From NCBI GenBank assembly GCA_031267055.1, contig JAIRZV010000069.1, positions 1-32,720 of the forward strand: a DNA stretch of 32,720 bases, written 5' to 3'. Positions 23,024 to 30,428 of the stretch are shown piece by piece. Made by a program: the position numbers and the translations under genes. The DNA is from Candidatus Margulisiibacteriota bacterium. GTDB lineage: Bacteria > Margulisbacteria > Termititenacia > Termititenacales > Termititenacaceae. Below the pieces are notes generated by a model. The model did no database searches and was not told the origin of the DNA. It worked only from the letters and a program-made list of their open reading frames with translations. Each line of letters opens with the position of its first letter. Within the stretch, counting starts at the first letter, position 1.

Positions 23024-24452
23024 TCAAGTGAAGCCCCGAAACACATCTAAGACCTTATCAAGCCTAGAATCTAATTCATATTCTAAATCAGGATTACTTT
23101 TAGATATTTCTACCTGACAAATAGGACTTACTGTCCAATTTGTATCAAGAATATATTTATTGTTCTATTATCTTTTTTATTCATCATTTCATTGTATAAA
23201 TCATAAGCAGCAGCCCTGCATACCACTATCTTTTCCATTAACTTGATAAGGGTAATTCTTTTAGAACAATTTAAGGATAGGGTAAAATCTAATTTGTCAG
23301 AATGATCTGCCTTTCTGACTATAATAGATTTTTCTCTATCCTGATCTGTCCAAAAACTACCACTCGTACCGTTCTTATCCAATTTTGTGGAGCAAAACCA
23401 AGCAATCTGGTGAGCTGATGCTGGCAAAGCGTCCTCTAGTCGTGAAAAGTCTGGGTCTGCGGCCAGTCTTTGTAAAGCAAAATTCAGGACAAGAGAATGA
23501 TCATAACCATTTTTTCTGGCAAAACTGTATGCTTCTCTGACAACTCTAAAGAAACCACTATCGTTTCTCCCGGCACAAGCATATCCTGTTTTCTTATGAC
23601 AGGTCTTTTTTGAGGGTTGGCTTTGGAGTAACTGTATAGATCACTTAACGTTAGTGTGTTATCAGATATGTTAATTATTGTATGCCCTTTATAAAACGGA
23701 TTGCGAACAAAATAACCAGCATAACTGGGGTCTCCATTTAATGGTTTAGTAAGATAATCTTTGGCAAGCCTGTAATTCCGCTCTGCTTTCTGGCCAACAG
23801 TAATAAAATTTTTTAACTGCCAGATAATATGACAGTGATTTGTCGCAGGATTAACTACGATCCATCTGGGTTTTAAGTTATCCGGTAATAAATCTATTTT
23901 CTTAACCGCTTCTTGATAATCATAATCGCAGTCCAGGGAGAGAACATATTTAGCTTTGCCGGTATTAAAATTTATATGCTTAAAATTACTGGCTTTATCG
24001 GGGCTGCAATATGTGTGGCGGTCAAACTCATTACAGACACGCAGTTTTTTTCTGTTTGTCAGCAATGGGTCTGGAATATTCATTGCTTCAGTATCAGCAT
24101 GAACAACAGCCGCAGCCCTAGTGATGTTTTTTAATGCGAGATATTCTTCTTTGGTAATGTTCCTATATCCCACAAAATCTGTATTACTTTTTTGATAATA
24201 TCTGAAAACCCTTTTTCCAGTATTATCATAACCGTACTCTCTCCAAAACTGCCGATCCTTTTTCTTTTCCGCATCTAGTTTGATAAAGAATCTTATATCC
24301 TGCCTCCGTTTATCCGTCAGAGCAGGTTTTTTATTTTTGTCTTCCGGGTAGTCTGTCCAGAAAGGCATAAGCCTACAGGGCTTACCATCTGAGTCAATGT
24401 CTGGATATTCAGCGGTTAAGTTAGAGAGAATGTTTACACTGCCTTTCTTCAA
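23024..24452 (-). pseudogene. Plasmid-type replicase (Replicase family PF03090-like, PriCT-like tail), frameshifted
   Basis: The first frame (24452-23484, TTG start, no ribosome binding site) has the replicase region with LSLDCDYDYQEAV, PRWIVVNPATNHCHIIW and AGYFVRNPF, as in ColE2-like Rep and phage replicases that prime DNA synthesis. The match is lost after SKANPQK, at a six-A run (+ strand T run near 23606). A shift of -1 restores it: KTCHKKTGYACAGRND, then FFRVVREAYSFARKNGYDHS, a PriCT-like segment with the GRN motif, running on to 23128. A second shift near 23165 leads to LDTNWTVSPICQVEISKSNP and a stop at 23024. Two breaks suggest a dead gene; the A run could also allow ribosomal or polymerase slippage. 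Confidence 0.75.
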
Positions 24453-24467
24453 AAATAGCTGTTTGTT

Positions 24468-24773
24468 TTATGTTTCACGAAGTTTCTGAATATAATCATT
24501 GTGTCTAGCTTTTATCGTGGATAGGTAAATTTCGGCTTCTTCTATGGTATTAAACTCCGCATAGAATTCTTCTCCATTCTTTTCAAAGGAAACCTGATAC
24601 ATGATCGAGCTTATTGTGGCCGCCTTCCGTCCGAATATGTTTTGAATATCTACAGCGATTCTATCTCCGAGTGCCTGGTTGTCAGTTATTGCAAACACAT
24701 ACTCCGAGTTACTCTCGATTATCATAGTATCTGTTACTCTGCTTAAAACCAGATTTTCGATGTTATCTCTCAT
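24468..24773 (-). CDS. Unknown small protein of the replicase operon
   Basis: 101 residues, no family recognised. It alternates strands and helices (SEYVFAITDNQALGDRIAVD, SIMYQVSFEKNGEEFYAEFN, a final helix TIEEAEIYLSTIKARHNDYI) and looks like a compact cytoplasmic alpha/beta protein. CAGGAG precedes the ATG inside the preceding gene, which it overlaps by four bases. It ends 15 bases before the replicase frame. Its place in the operon suggests plasmid maintenance or replication support, but nothing in the sequence shows it. Confidence 0.65.
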   Translation of the reverse strand: MRDNIENLVLSRVTDTMIIESNSEYVFAITDNQALGDRIAVDIQNIFGRKAATISSIMYQVSFEKNGEEFYAEFNTIEEAEIYLSTIKARHNDYIQKLRET

Positions 24774-25183
24774 TTCTTTCTCCTGCTTGTTTTTCTGTGC
24801 TGGGCATCTTCAAAAACGAAATCTCTCAATAAACCGATTACTTCAGTTATCAATATGTGCTTGGCTTCCCACATCTCAATTACCTTTTTATCTATAGCAT
24901 TCCAGATCATTGTGTCGATTTCTTTATAGAGAGCCAATAAATCCTTACTGGGCTTTTCCTCAATATCCATTGCTCTTTTCCGGTAAGAGGGCAATTCCTC
25001 TCTCTTGTCCTTCTTCAGCCTGACCAGCTCAACATCTGTTGCAATATACGCTAAAACTTCCTCAATTTCTTCTTCCGGTATATTATCTGCGGCTTCTCCG
25101 GCAGCACAGTAGATTTCAAATTTTGGTTCCGCATCTGCCAAATTCTTTTCCGCCGCTGCTCTGGCTTGTTTTCTAGTTGTCAT
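24770..25183 (-). CDS. Unknown helical protein of the replicase operon
   Basis: 137 residues, almost entirely helical and charged: basic start (TTRKQARAAAEKN), acidic middle (NIPEEEIEEVLAYIATDVEL), and basic end (EDAQHRKTSRRKK). No membrane segment. AAAGGAG lies nine bases before the ATG. It overlaps the end of the radical SAM fragment by 11 bases and the next gene by four. No family is recognised; small basic-ended helical proteins of this kind occur in phages and plasmids. Confidence 0.65.
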   Translation of the reverse strand: MTTRKQARAAAEKNLADAEPKFEIYCAAGEAADNIPEEEIEEVLAYIATDVELVRLKKDKREELPSYRKRAMDIEEKPSKDLLALYKEIDTMIWNAIDKKVIEMWEAKHILITEVIGLLRDFVFEDAQHRKTSRRKK

Positions 25184-25511
25184 AATTTTTCACTCCTTTA
25201 TTAACAATCAGCACTTTATTATCTTTTTCCAGTAACCTTTCTATGAGATGTAAACAGGTCGACAAATTGTCTGGCGTAATATCGTGAGCAGACGGGAACA
25301 TTACCTCTTTTCCTTTGCAGACCTGCTGGTTTATTTTCTCCGGGTCAAATAAACCTTTTTGCCAATCAGTAACGGTACTTCTCCCAAATTTGATGGCCAT
25401 ATATTTAGCGTAGCAGTATAGGCAGTCGTTTGGGCAGCCGGACGCTTTGTTGGAACTTAAATTACGATTTATCTCTGCCCATTCTTTTGTGCCAGTTTTA
25501 GACTTGCTCAT
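25173..25511 (-). CDS. Radical SAM protein, N-terminal part only
   Basis: 112 residues. SGCPNDCLYCYAKYMA contains the CxxxCxxC cluster that holds the 4Fe-4S centre of radical SAM enzymes, in a form like phage and spore-photoproduct-lyase-related proteins. The barrel stops after DNKVLIVNKG, roughly half the usual length, and the frame then runs into the ribosome binding site of the next gene. The most likely history is deletion of the C-terminal half with the downstream gene fused close behind. The SAM-binding strands beyond this point are missing, so activity is doubtful. The start is preceded by AAGGCGGC. Confidence 0.75.
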   Translation of the reverse strand: MSKSKTGTKEWAEINRNLSSNKASGCPNDCLYCYAKYMAIKFGRSTVTDWQKGLFDPEKINQQVCKGKEVMFPSAHDITPDNLSTCLHLIERLLEKDNKVLIVNKGVKNYDN

Positions 25512-25526
25512 AATTTTATTGCCGCC

Positions 25527-25664
25527 TTAAATTTTATTTTGTTTACGATTTAACCGCTTCAGGTTTGCCTGAGCTTCAGCAATTACATAACGACAAATAA
25601 TCTTTTCTACCTCTCTGGCTCTTTCTTCCGGGGTTACGTCCACAATCCTTAATAAAAAAAGCAT
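25527..25664 (-). CDS. Small protein, first gene of the leftward operon
   Basis: 45 residues: MLFLLRIVDVTPEERAREVE, then KIICRYVIAEAQANLKRLNR and KQNKI. AGGAAGG stands seven bases before the ATG, and it is the first frame after the promoter at 25704-25732, with 15 bases to the radical SAM fragment, so it is probably translated. The sequence is a charged helix. No family recognised. Confidence 0.6.
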   Translation of the reverse strand: MLFLLRIVDVTPEERAREVEKIICRYVIAEAQANLKRLNRKQNKI

Positions 25665-25685
25665 AATTCATCCTTCCTATGTACT

Positions 25686-25719
25686 AGCATTTGCTTGTAT
25701 ATTTATACAAGCAAATGCT
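25686..25719. promoter_or_regulatory. Perfect palindromic operator between divergent operons
   Basis: AGCATTTGCTTGTAT (25686-25700), four-base centre, ATACAAGCAAATGCT (25705-25719): 15 of 15 positions pair. The motif GCTTGTA recurs just to the right (25717-25723). The palindrome covers the -10 of the leftward promoter and touches the -35 of the rightward one, so one bound dimer could control both. The XRE protein encoded at 25754 is the obvious candidate. Confidence 0.8.
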
Positions 25720-25732
25720 TGTAATATGTCAA
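25704..25732 (-). promoter_or_regulatory. Promoter of the leftward replicase operon
   Basis: On the minus strand TTGACA (25732-25727), a perfect -35, then a 17-base spacer and TGTATA; with 19 bases of spacing TATAAA is the alternative -10. It drives the 45-residue gene, the radical SAM fragment, two unknown genes and the replicase. Confidence 0.7.
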
Positions 25733-25747
25733 GGGTTATGATATGCT
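25719..25747 (+). promoter_or_regulatory. Promoter of the XRE regulator gene
   Basis: TTGTAA (25719-25724), 17-base spacer, TATGCT (25742-25747), preceded by TGA (extended). The -10 ends six bases before the ATG at 25754, which makes the transcript leaderless. Confidence 0.65.
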
Positions 25748-25753
25748 TATCCT

Positions 25754-26299
25754 ATGGAAATGAAGCAGAAACAGGGGAAATATTTTGGAGAGTTATTAGC
25801 CCGACAAGGTGTTAATTTTACACAAATGAGTGAAAATCTCGGTGTTAGCTATCAACTTGTACAACAATATACTACTGGTCGCAGTACGCCTACTGAAGAA
25901 AAAATGGCAAAAATTGCTGAAATTCTAAAGTTACCGTTATGGTATATGTATGAGGATCATCAAAAGAAATTAGTTCAGATTATTAAATCGATGTTTGTAA
26001 CACGGGGATATTTTATTATAGAACAACCAAATGTAGATAATATTCAGGTGGATTTGTTATGTTTACACATAAACCCACAACTTATGGCTGCTATTGAGAT
26101 AAGTAAAAACCCAAAAAACCAAAACAAAATTTACCTTAATAAGATCAAACAAGTCTTAACTGAAAAATATAAGATAAATAATATTTGTGTGTTTGGCCTT
26201 ACCATTGGTAATGGTGAGGTAGAAATGGCCTGTGTTGGCAAAAAATCCAAAGAATTGCCAGATAAAGAGGAATTTTTACAAGTAATAAATAAGGTATAA
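25754..26299 (+). CDS. XRE-family regulator with an unknown C-terminal domain
   Basis: 181 residues. A Cro/CI-type helix-turn-helix spans about 7-62 (LLARQGVNFTQMSENLGVSY, then QLVQQYTTGRSTPTEEKMAK). Residues 75-180 are an alpha/beta domain: YFIIEQPNVDNIQVDLLCLH, LMAAIEISKNPKNQNKIYLN, INNICVFGLTIGNGEVEMAC. The D...E pattern recalls nuclease-like folds of the PD-(D/E)XK type but the lysine is absent (IEIS), so it is more likely a sensor domain. No ribosome binding site; leaderless by promoter position. It is divergent from the replicase operon and probably binds the palindrome between them. Confidence 0.85.
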   Translation: MEMKQKQGKYFGELLARQGVNFTQMSENLGVSYQLVQQYTTGRSTPTEEKMAKIAEILKLPLWYMYEDHQKKLVQIIKSMFVTRGYFIIEQPNVDNIQVDLLCLHINPQLMAAIEISKNPKNQNKIYLNKIKQVLTEKYKINNICVFGLTIGNGEVEMACVGKKSKELPDKEEFLQVINKV

Positions 26300-26306
26300 T
26301 TGAAGT

Positions 26307-27296
26307 ATGACAAAAGAACTTCAATTTTTAATGTACAGCACTCCGCAGGGAGACACAAAAATCAATGTGGCGGTAAAAGATGAGACGCTTTGGCTGACCC
26401 AGAAGGCTATGGCAGAACTTTTTGGCGTAGATAGAAGTGTTATTACAAAACATCTTCAGAATGTTTTTGAAACAAATGAATTAGAGGAAAATTCAGTATG
26501 TGCAAAAATTGCACATACTGCCACAGACGGAAAGAATTATCAGACACAGTTTTATAGCCTTGATGCGGTTATCTCTGTCGGTTATCGGGTAAATTCTGCT
26601 AAAGCAACACAGTTTAGAATTTGGGCGACCAAGACGCTTAAAGAATTTATCACTAAAGGCTATGTGCTTGATGATGAGCGATTGAAACAGGGACAAACGG
26701 TATTTGGTAAGGACTATTTTCGTGAACTTTTGGAGCGTATCCGTTCTATCCGGGCAAGTGAAAGGCGTATTTATCAGCAGATTACGGATATTTTTGCCGA
26801 GTGTAGCATTGATTATGACGCCAATTCTCCTTTGACCAGAGATTTTTATGCAATGGTGCAGAATAAATTTCATTTTGCGATTACGGGCAATACTGCTGCT
26901 GAAATTATTTATACCAAAGCGGATAGAAACAAAAAGAATATGGGTTTAATGACCTGGAAGAATTCACCGGAAGGCAGAGTTTTGAAGTCCGATGTGCTTG
27001 TTGCCAAAAATTATTTACAGGAAAAAGAAATTAAACGCTTGGAACGCACAATATCCGGTTATTTTGATTACCTTGAGGATTTGGTGGAGAATGAGACTAC
27101 TTTTACAATGCGGCAATTAGCGGACAGCGTAAATGATTTTCTGAATTTCAGGAAGTTCAAGATTTTGCAGGGCAAAGGTAAGATTTCTAAAACCCAGGCC
27201 GAGCAAAAAGCCATTGCGGAATATACGGAGTTTAATAAAACGCAGAGAATTATCTCTGATTTTGACAAGTATATTGCTGAATTGAAGGACAGGTAG
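26307..27296 (+). CDS. RhuM-family protein
   Basis: 329 residues, typical of the Virulence_RhuM family: YSTPQGDTKINVAVKDETLW, LTQKAMAELFGVDRSVITKH, LDAVISVGYRVNSAKATQFR, then IWATKTLKEFITKGYVLDDE and a Fic/Doc-related C-terminal half with NTAAEIIYTKADRNKKNMGL. The family is common on islands and phages beside antirepressors; its biochemical role is not established. TATAAT overlaps the stop codon of the XRE gene and ends six bases before this ATG, and AAGG is too far (12 bases) for a normal ribosome site. The stop codon abuts that of the convergent finger gene. Confidence 0.92.
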   Translation: MTKELQFLMYSTPQGDTKINVAVKDETLWLTQKAMAELFGVDRSVITKHLQNVFETNELEENSVCAKIAHTATDGKNYQTQFYSLDAVISVGYRVNSAKATQFRIWATKTLKEFITKGYVLDDERLKQGQTVFGKDYFRELLERIRSIRASERRIYQQITDIFAECSIDYDANSPLTRDFYAMVQNKFHFAITGNTAAEIIYTKADRNKKNMGLMTWKNSPEGRVLKSDVLVAKNYLQEKEIKRLERTISGYFDYLEDLVENETTFTMRQLADSVNDFLNFRKFKILQGKGKISKTQAEQKAIAEYTEFNKTQRIISDFDKYIAELKDR

Positions 27297-27404
27297 TTAT
27301 CTCAAATCTCTGGCTACTAATTTTTTTCTCTTTTCGTAAGCCCACAGATTATAGTGTTTAAGACACAATCCTTTTCCGTGATGAGGTTCATTGCAATTTG
27401 GCAT
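27297..27404 (-). CDS. Short Cys/His finger peptide (HNH-associated type), probably a fragment
   Basis: 35 residues from ATG 27404: MPNCNEPHHGKGLCLKHYNL, then WAYEKRKKL. Counting the codon before the start, the pattern is C-x4-C-x9-C-x2-H, a zinc-binding unit seen next to HNH nuclease domains in phages. The frame stays open upstream to about 27520 without a good start and the first Cys of the set lies before the ATG, so it may be the end of a longer damaged gene. A TAAAAT hexamer ends seven bases before the ATG. The stop codon touches the RhuM stop. Confidence 0.4.
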   Translation of the reverse strand: MPNCNEPHHGKGLCLKHYNLWAYEKRKKLVARDLR

Positions 27405-27564
27405 AGTACATATTTTAATATAGGGGATAGGAAAGAGGTTTCTCCAGGGTACCAGCAACTCATAAATTGGCCGCGTATTACAACAGGGTGGAATGGGGAA
27501 CCACTTTCTATGATGGGCTCGGGTTGAAGTTTAAGGTTTTAGTAATCAATGATATTCTTGTGCC

Positions 27565-27834
27565 ATGGCCGGTAAACAAGAAAAAGACAATAATAATGTT
27601 ATTCAACCCTTTGAAGGCAGGAAGATCCGTACCGCTTGGAATGAGGAGCAGGAAGAGTGGTGTTTTTCGATTGTCGATGTGGTCGGTTCGTTAACTAATC
27701 AGCCAACGCCGCGCAACGCGAGTACCTACTGGGCAGTATTGAAAAAACGGCTTATTGAGGAAGGTTACAAGTTGCTTACAAATTGTAAGCAACTGAAAAT
27801 GCAGTCTGCTGATGGCAAGTTTTACAATTATTGA
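27565..27834 (+). CDS. Bro-N domain antirepressor, truncated
   Basis: 89 residues. FEGRKIRTAWNEEQEEWCFS, IVDVVGSLTNQPTPRNASTY, WAVLKKRLIEEGYKLLTNCK and QLKMQSADGKFYN match the N-terminal Bro-N domain of phage antirepressors. Whole proteins continue for another 100-200 residues after the DGK-x-Y motif; this one stops at YNY. It is thus a truncated copy, close to the right edge of the AT-rich island. TGATATTCT ends six bases before the ATG and no ribosome binding site is seen, so the mRNA may be leaderless. Confidence 0.8.
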   Translation: MAGKQEKDNNNVIQPFEGRKIRTAWNEEQEEWCFSIVDVVGSLTNQPTPRNASTYWAVLKKRLIEEGYKLLTNCKQLKMQSADGKFYNY

Positions 27835-27934
27835 GGATAACCATGTTAAATTGGTTAAGTATTTTGAATAATAAATTCAGTCATGATTTAAAACTTGTTT
27901 CACTTTGAGGTGAGAATATTCTAAAATAAAATAT

Positions 27935-28099
27935 ATGCGTAAATTACTCAAAAGATTATTAAAACTCAAAGCGCGTGACGAGATTTTGTTGCGCCACATC
28001 ACCAGCGGCAAGATCGGCTGCGGGCCGCACAAAAATAAAACAAAATATGACCGCCAGCGCAGCAAGCTGGAGACTAAAAACGCCGCTGTCGAGGAATAA
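27935..28099 (+). CDS. Small basic protein, 54 residues
   Basis: MRKLLKRLLKLKARDEILLR, then HITSGKIGCGPHKNKTKYDR and QRSKLETKNAAVEE. Highly basic N-terminal helix and a charged tail; no family recognised. TAAAAT ends seven bases before the ATG, again without a ribosome binding site. GC content rises sharply inside this frame (GCGCCACATCACCAGCGG), as in the host genes, so the island ends near 27900. The single-frame use of GC-rich codons supports coding. Confidence 0.5.
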   Translation: MRKLLKRLLKLKARDEILLRHITSGKIGCGPHKNKTKYDRQRSKLETKNAAVEE

Positions 28100-28196
28100 A
28101 ATGCCGGCGCTAGCGACATATCCAGAAAACGCGCTTTGTTAGGTTTAAAATAAACACAAACAGCGCAATAATAATATTGACTTGGGCGGCTGAATA

Positions 28197-28649
28197 ATGT
28201 GGCATTCTAAATTTGTGTCTGACAACGGTTCTGCGCGCAGACTTTCAGACAAAATGATCCTGGCGCACGGAAGAGAGTTATTGCATGTGCGCAATTCTCC
28301 TTTTGTAGACAGACAGCATTACCATATATTAGTTGATGGCGCCCAGGCTGGAGATATTCTTTTGTACAGAGGAAATGAGGCGTTGCTATTGACTTATATA
28401 AATATAGATCGGGAATACCGCGGCACGGGATTAGCAAAAAATATCTTCAAGAGCTGCCAGGTCGCGGCGCGCTTTTTAGCTTTAAAGCAACTGACAATTT
28501 TCCACGTGAACAATTACAACCTGATCCAGATCGGCTCTAAAATTAAAAACTTAAAATATCACTGGCCTAAAGAAAATATGTTTCTGACTGCCGCGCAAAT
28601 CTTGTCGTTGGCCGAGAAAATGAAGATAGAATTTTATAATGAAGAATAG
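28197..28649 (+). CDS. GNAT-like acetyltransferase
   Basis: 150 residues. The segment YINIDREYRGTGLAKNIFKS carries the R-x-x-G-x-G/A loop that binds the acetyl-CoA pyrophosphate, preceded by strands (YHILVDGAQAGDILLYRGNE) and followed by the helix and VNNYNLIQIG strand of the GNAT fold. The N-terminal 40 residues are variable. The acceptor is unknown. The ATG has only a weak GGGCGG upstream. Composition is nearer the host than the island. Confidence 0.7.
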   Translation: MWHSKFVSDNGSARRLSDKMILAHGRELLHVRNSPFVDRQHYHILVDGAQAGDILLYRGNEALLLTYINIDREYRGTGLAKNIFKSCQVAARFLALKQLTIFHVNNYNLIQIGSKIKNLKYHWPKENMFLTAAQILSLAEKMKIEFYNEE

Positions 28650-28724
28650 CAACAGGAACTTGTTTTTAACTAAAATGGAAATGATGACTATATTTGCGAG
28701 CAAAACCCAAAATATTTTATTGAA

Positions 28725-28907
28725 GTGGATAACAAAAACAAAGTACAGCTATATTACAAAAAACTGTTCGGTAAAAAAGAAGAAATAAAACAGATCAACG
28801 TAGTTATTCCTGATTTAAATGTTAATATGCATATACCTGTTGCGGACGAAAAAATAAATCCGAACGTGTTGCCCTCGCTTGTGAAAATAAGAATTACAGG
28901 CCGATAA
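28725..28907 (+). CDS. Unknown small protein or gene fragment
   Basis: 60 residues from a GTG: VDNKNKVQLYYKKLFGKKEE, then IKQINVVIPDLNVNMHIPVA and a final strand LPSLVKIRITGR. The frame is open upstream to 28674 and reads NDDYICEQNPKYFIE there, which looks coding, yet there is no start codon with a ribosome site. It may be the tail of a gene that lost its beginning. It overlaps the convergent thrC end by 14 bases. No family recognised. Confidence 0.4.
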   Translation: MDNKNKVQLYYKKLFGKKEEIKQINVVIPDLNVNMHIPVADEKINPNVLPSLVKIRITGR

Positions 28908-29949
28908 GTTTTGCTATTTCCTGAATATCCGCGCTGCTTTTGCTGACCGGCGGAGCGACCGCAATGGCGCGGTCCGGGTCTTTGAGTCCGTGACCGGTGA
29001 GCACACAGACGACGGTTTCTCCGTTCTGAAAAAATCCTGCCCGCGCTTTTTTGAGCAGACCGGCGATGGACGCGGCGGAAGCCGGCTCGCAAAATATGCC
29101 TTCGCGCGCGGCCAGTTTTATCTGGGCGGACGTGATCTCCTCGTCGCTGACTTTTTCTATAGAGCCGTGCGATTCGTCGCGCGCGGCCTCAGCTTGTCGC
29201 CACGAAGCGGGATTGCCGATCTTGATCGCCGTGGCGATAGTGTGCGGATCTTTGATCGGCTGGCCGTCGACTATTGGCGCGGCGCCTGCGGCCTGAAACC
29301 CCAGCATTTTGGGCAAAGTTTTTATGTGTCCGGCGGCCTGCCATTCTTTGTAGCCTTTCCAGTAAGCGGTGATATTGCCGGCATTGCCGACCGGCAGGCA
29401 ATGATAATCCGGCGCGCGGCCGAGCTGTTCGGCTATTTCAAAAGCGCCGGTTTTCTGGCCTTCGATGCGAAAAGGATTGAGCGAGTTGACCAGCGTGACC
29501 GGATATTTCTCGCTGATAACTTTTACCGCGTCAAGCGCGTCGTCGAAATTGCCGTCGATGGCGATGACTTTTGCGCCCTGGATCATGGCCTGCGCCAATT
29601 TGCCCAGTGCAATATTGCCGTCAGGTATCAGGACGAAACATTGCAAACCGGCGCGCGCCGCGTAAGCCGCCGCGGAAGCCGAAGTATTACCAGTCGAAGC
29701 GCAGATCACCGCCCGAGAACCGGCTTCCGCAGCTTTGCTGAGCGCCAGAAACATGCCGCGGTCTTTGAAAGAGCCGGTGGGATTTAGCCCCTCAAATTTG
29801 ACATAAACATTGAGATCAAGGCCGATCTCTTCCCGCACACAATTTTGCAGTTTGATAAGCGGCGTGTTGCCTTCGTGCAGTGTGATGTTCGGCGTTTTAT
29901 TGGTGACAGGCAAATGTGCCCTGTATTTGTCCATTAAGCCGGTCCACAT
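28894..29949 (-). CDS. thrC: Threonine synthase
   Basis: 351 residues, a PLP enzyme of fold type II that converts O-phosphohomoserine to threonine. The PLP lysine is Lys62 in PTGSFKDRGM, with CASTGNTSAS (83-92) binding substrate phosphate and LPVGNAGNI the cofactor phosphate; the C-terminus keeps FCEPASAASIAGL. The length matches the short, plant-unlike bacterial class. AAGGAG precedes the ATG and an extended -10 (TGTTATAAT) lies 30 bases upstream. The gene stands alone, without hom or thrB in the window. Confidence 0.96.
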   Translation of the reverse strand: MWTGLMDKYRAHLPVTNKTPNITLHEGNTPLIKLQNCVREEIGLDLNVYVKFEGLNPTGSFKDRGMFLALSKAAEAGSRAVICASTGNTSASAAAYAARAGLQCFVLIPDGNIALGKLAQAMIQGAKVIAIDGNFDDALDAVKVISEKYPVTLVNSLNPFRIEGQKTGAFEIAEQLGRAPDYHCLPVGNAGNITAYWKGYKEWQAAGHIKTLPKMLGFQAAGAAPIVDGQPIKDPHTIATAIKIGNPASWRQAEAARDESHGSIEKVSDEEITSAQIKLAAREGIFCEPASAASIAGLLKKARAGFFQNGETVVCVLTGHGLKDPDRAIAVAPPVSKSSADIQEIAKLIGL

Positions 29950-29978
29950 AGAAATGCTCCTTGTTTGTAGGTGGCGGC

Positions 29979-29987
29979 ATTATAACA
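29979..29987 (-). promoter_or_regulatory. Extended -10 promoter of thrC
   Basis: TGTTATAAT on the minus strand, ending 29 bases before the ATG; leader of about 22 bases with AAGGAG. No -35 at normal spacing. Confidence 0.6.
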
Positions 29988-30098
29988 ATTGTATTAAGAA
30001 AGGGACAGGCAAGATTCATCCATGACCCGCCATCCACTTGTCAAAACTTTTTCAAGCCTACAATAAAAAAAATGGTAAAATACTACTTGGGTGATTTT

Positions 30099-30428
30099 AT
30101 GCTGCCGAAATATCAAAACGAATTAAAAATAATCGTAAATACTTTAGCTGCCACAGGGTTGGTCTCTAAGCTGATTTTATTCGGTTCTTTAGCCCGCGGT
30201 GATCAGACTGTGGACAGTGATATAGATTTGTGTGTGCTTACGCCAATAACTGACAGACGTCCATTAGAAATTTCTCGGGAACTACGCAATAAATTGAATG
30301 GCAAACGCACATTGCCCTTAGATATATTGACTTTTAACCAGGTTAAATTTTATGCAGATGTTGAGCGCAAAACATCTTTTGCCCATCTTATTGAGAAAGA
30401 AGGAAAGGTTCTATATGAGGCAAGATAA
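30099..30428 (+). CDS. MNT-type nucleotidyltransferase, antitoxin of a HEPN pair
   Basis: 109 residues from ATG 30099, which follows a GGGTGA site and the extended -10 TGGTAAAAT at 30073-30081; the frame is open farther left but would start before the promoter. GSLARG (29-34), then DSDIDL with Asp41 and Asp43, and LPLDILT with Asp75 complete the nucleotidyltransferase triad. In MntA/HepT pairs this protein adds AMP to the HEPN toxin and inactivates it. The gene overlaps the HEPN gene by 14 bases. Confidence 0.88.
   Translation: MLPKYQNELKIIVNTLAATGLVSKLILFGSLARGDQTVDSDIDLCVLTPITDRRPLEISRELRNKLNGKRTLPLDILTFNQVKFYADVERKTSFAHLIEKEGKVLYEAR

Noticed and set aside
27300-28100. Right attachment site duplicating the tRNA-Gln 3' end
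   Set aside because: I found no copy of the tRNA end near the right border of the island, so the border is placed by composition only.
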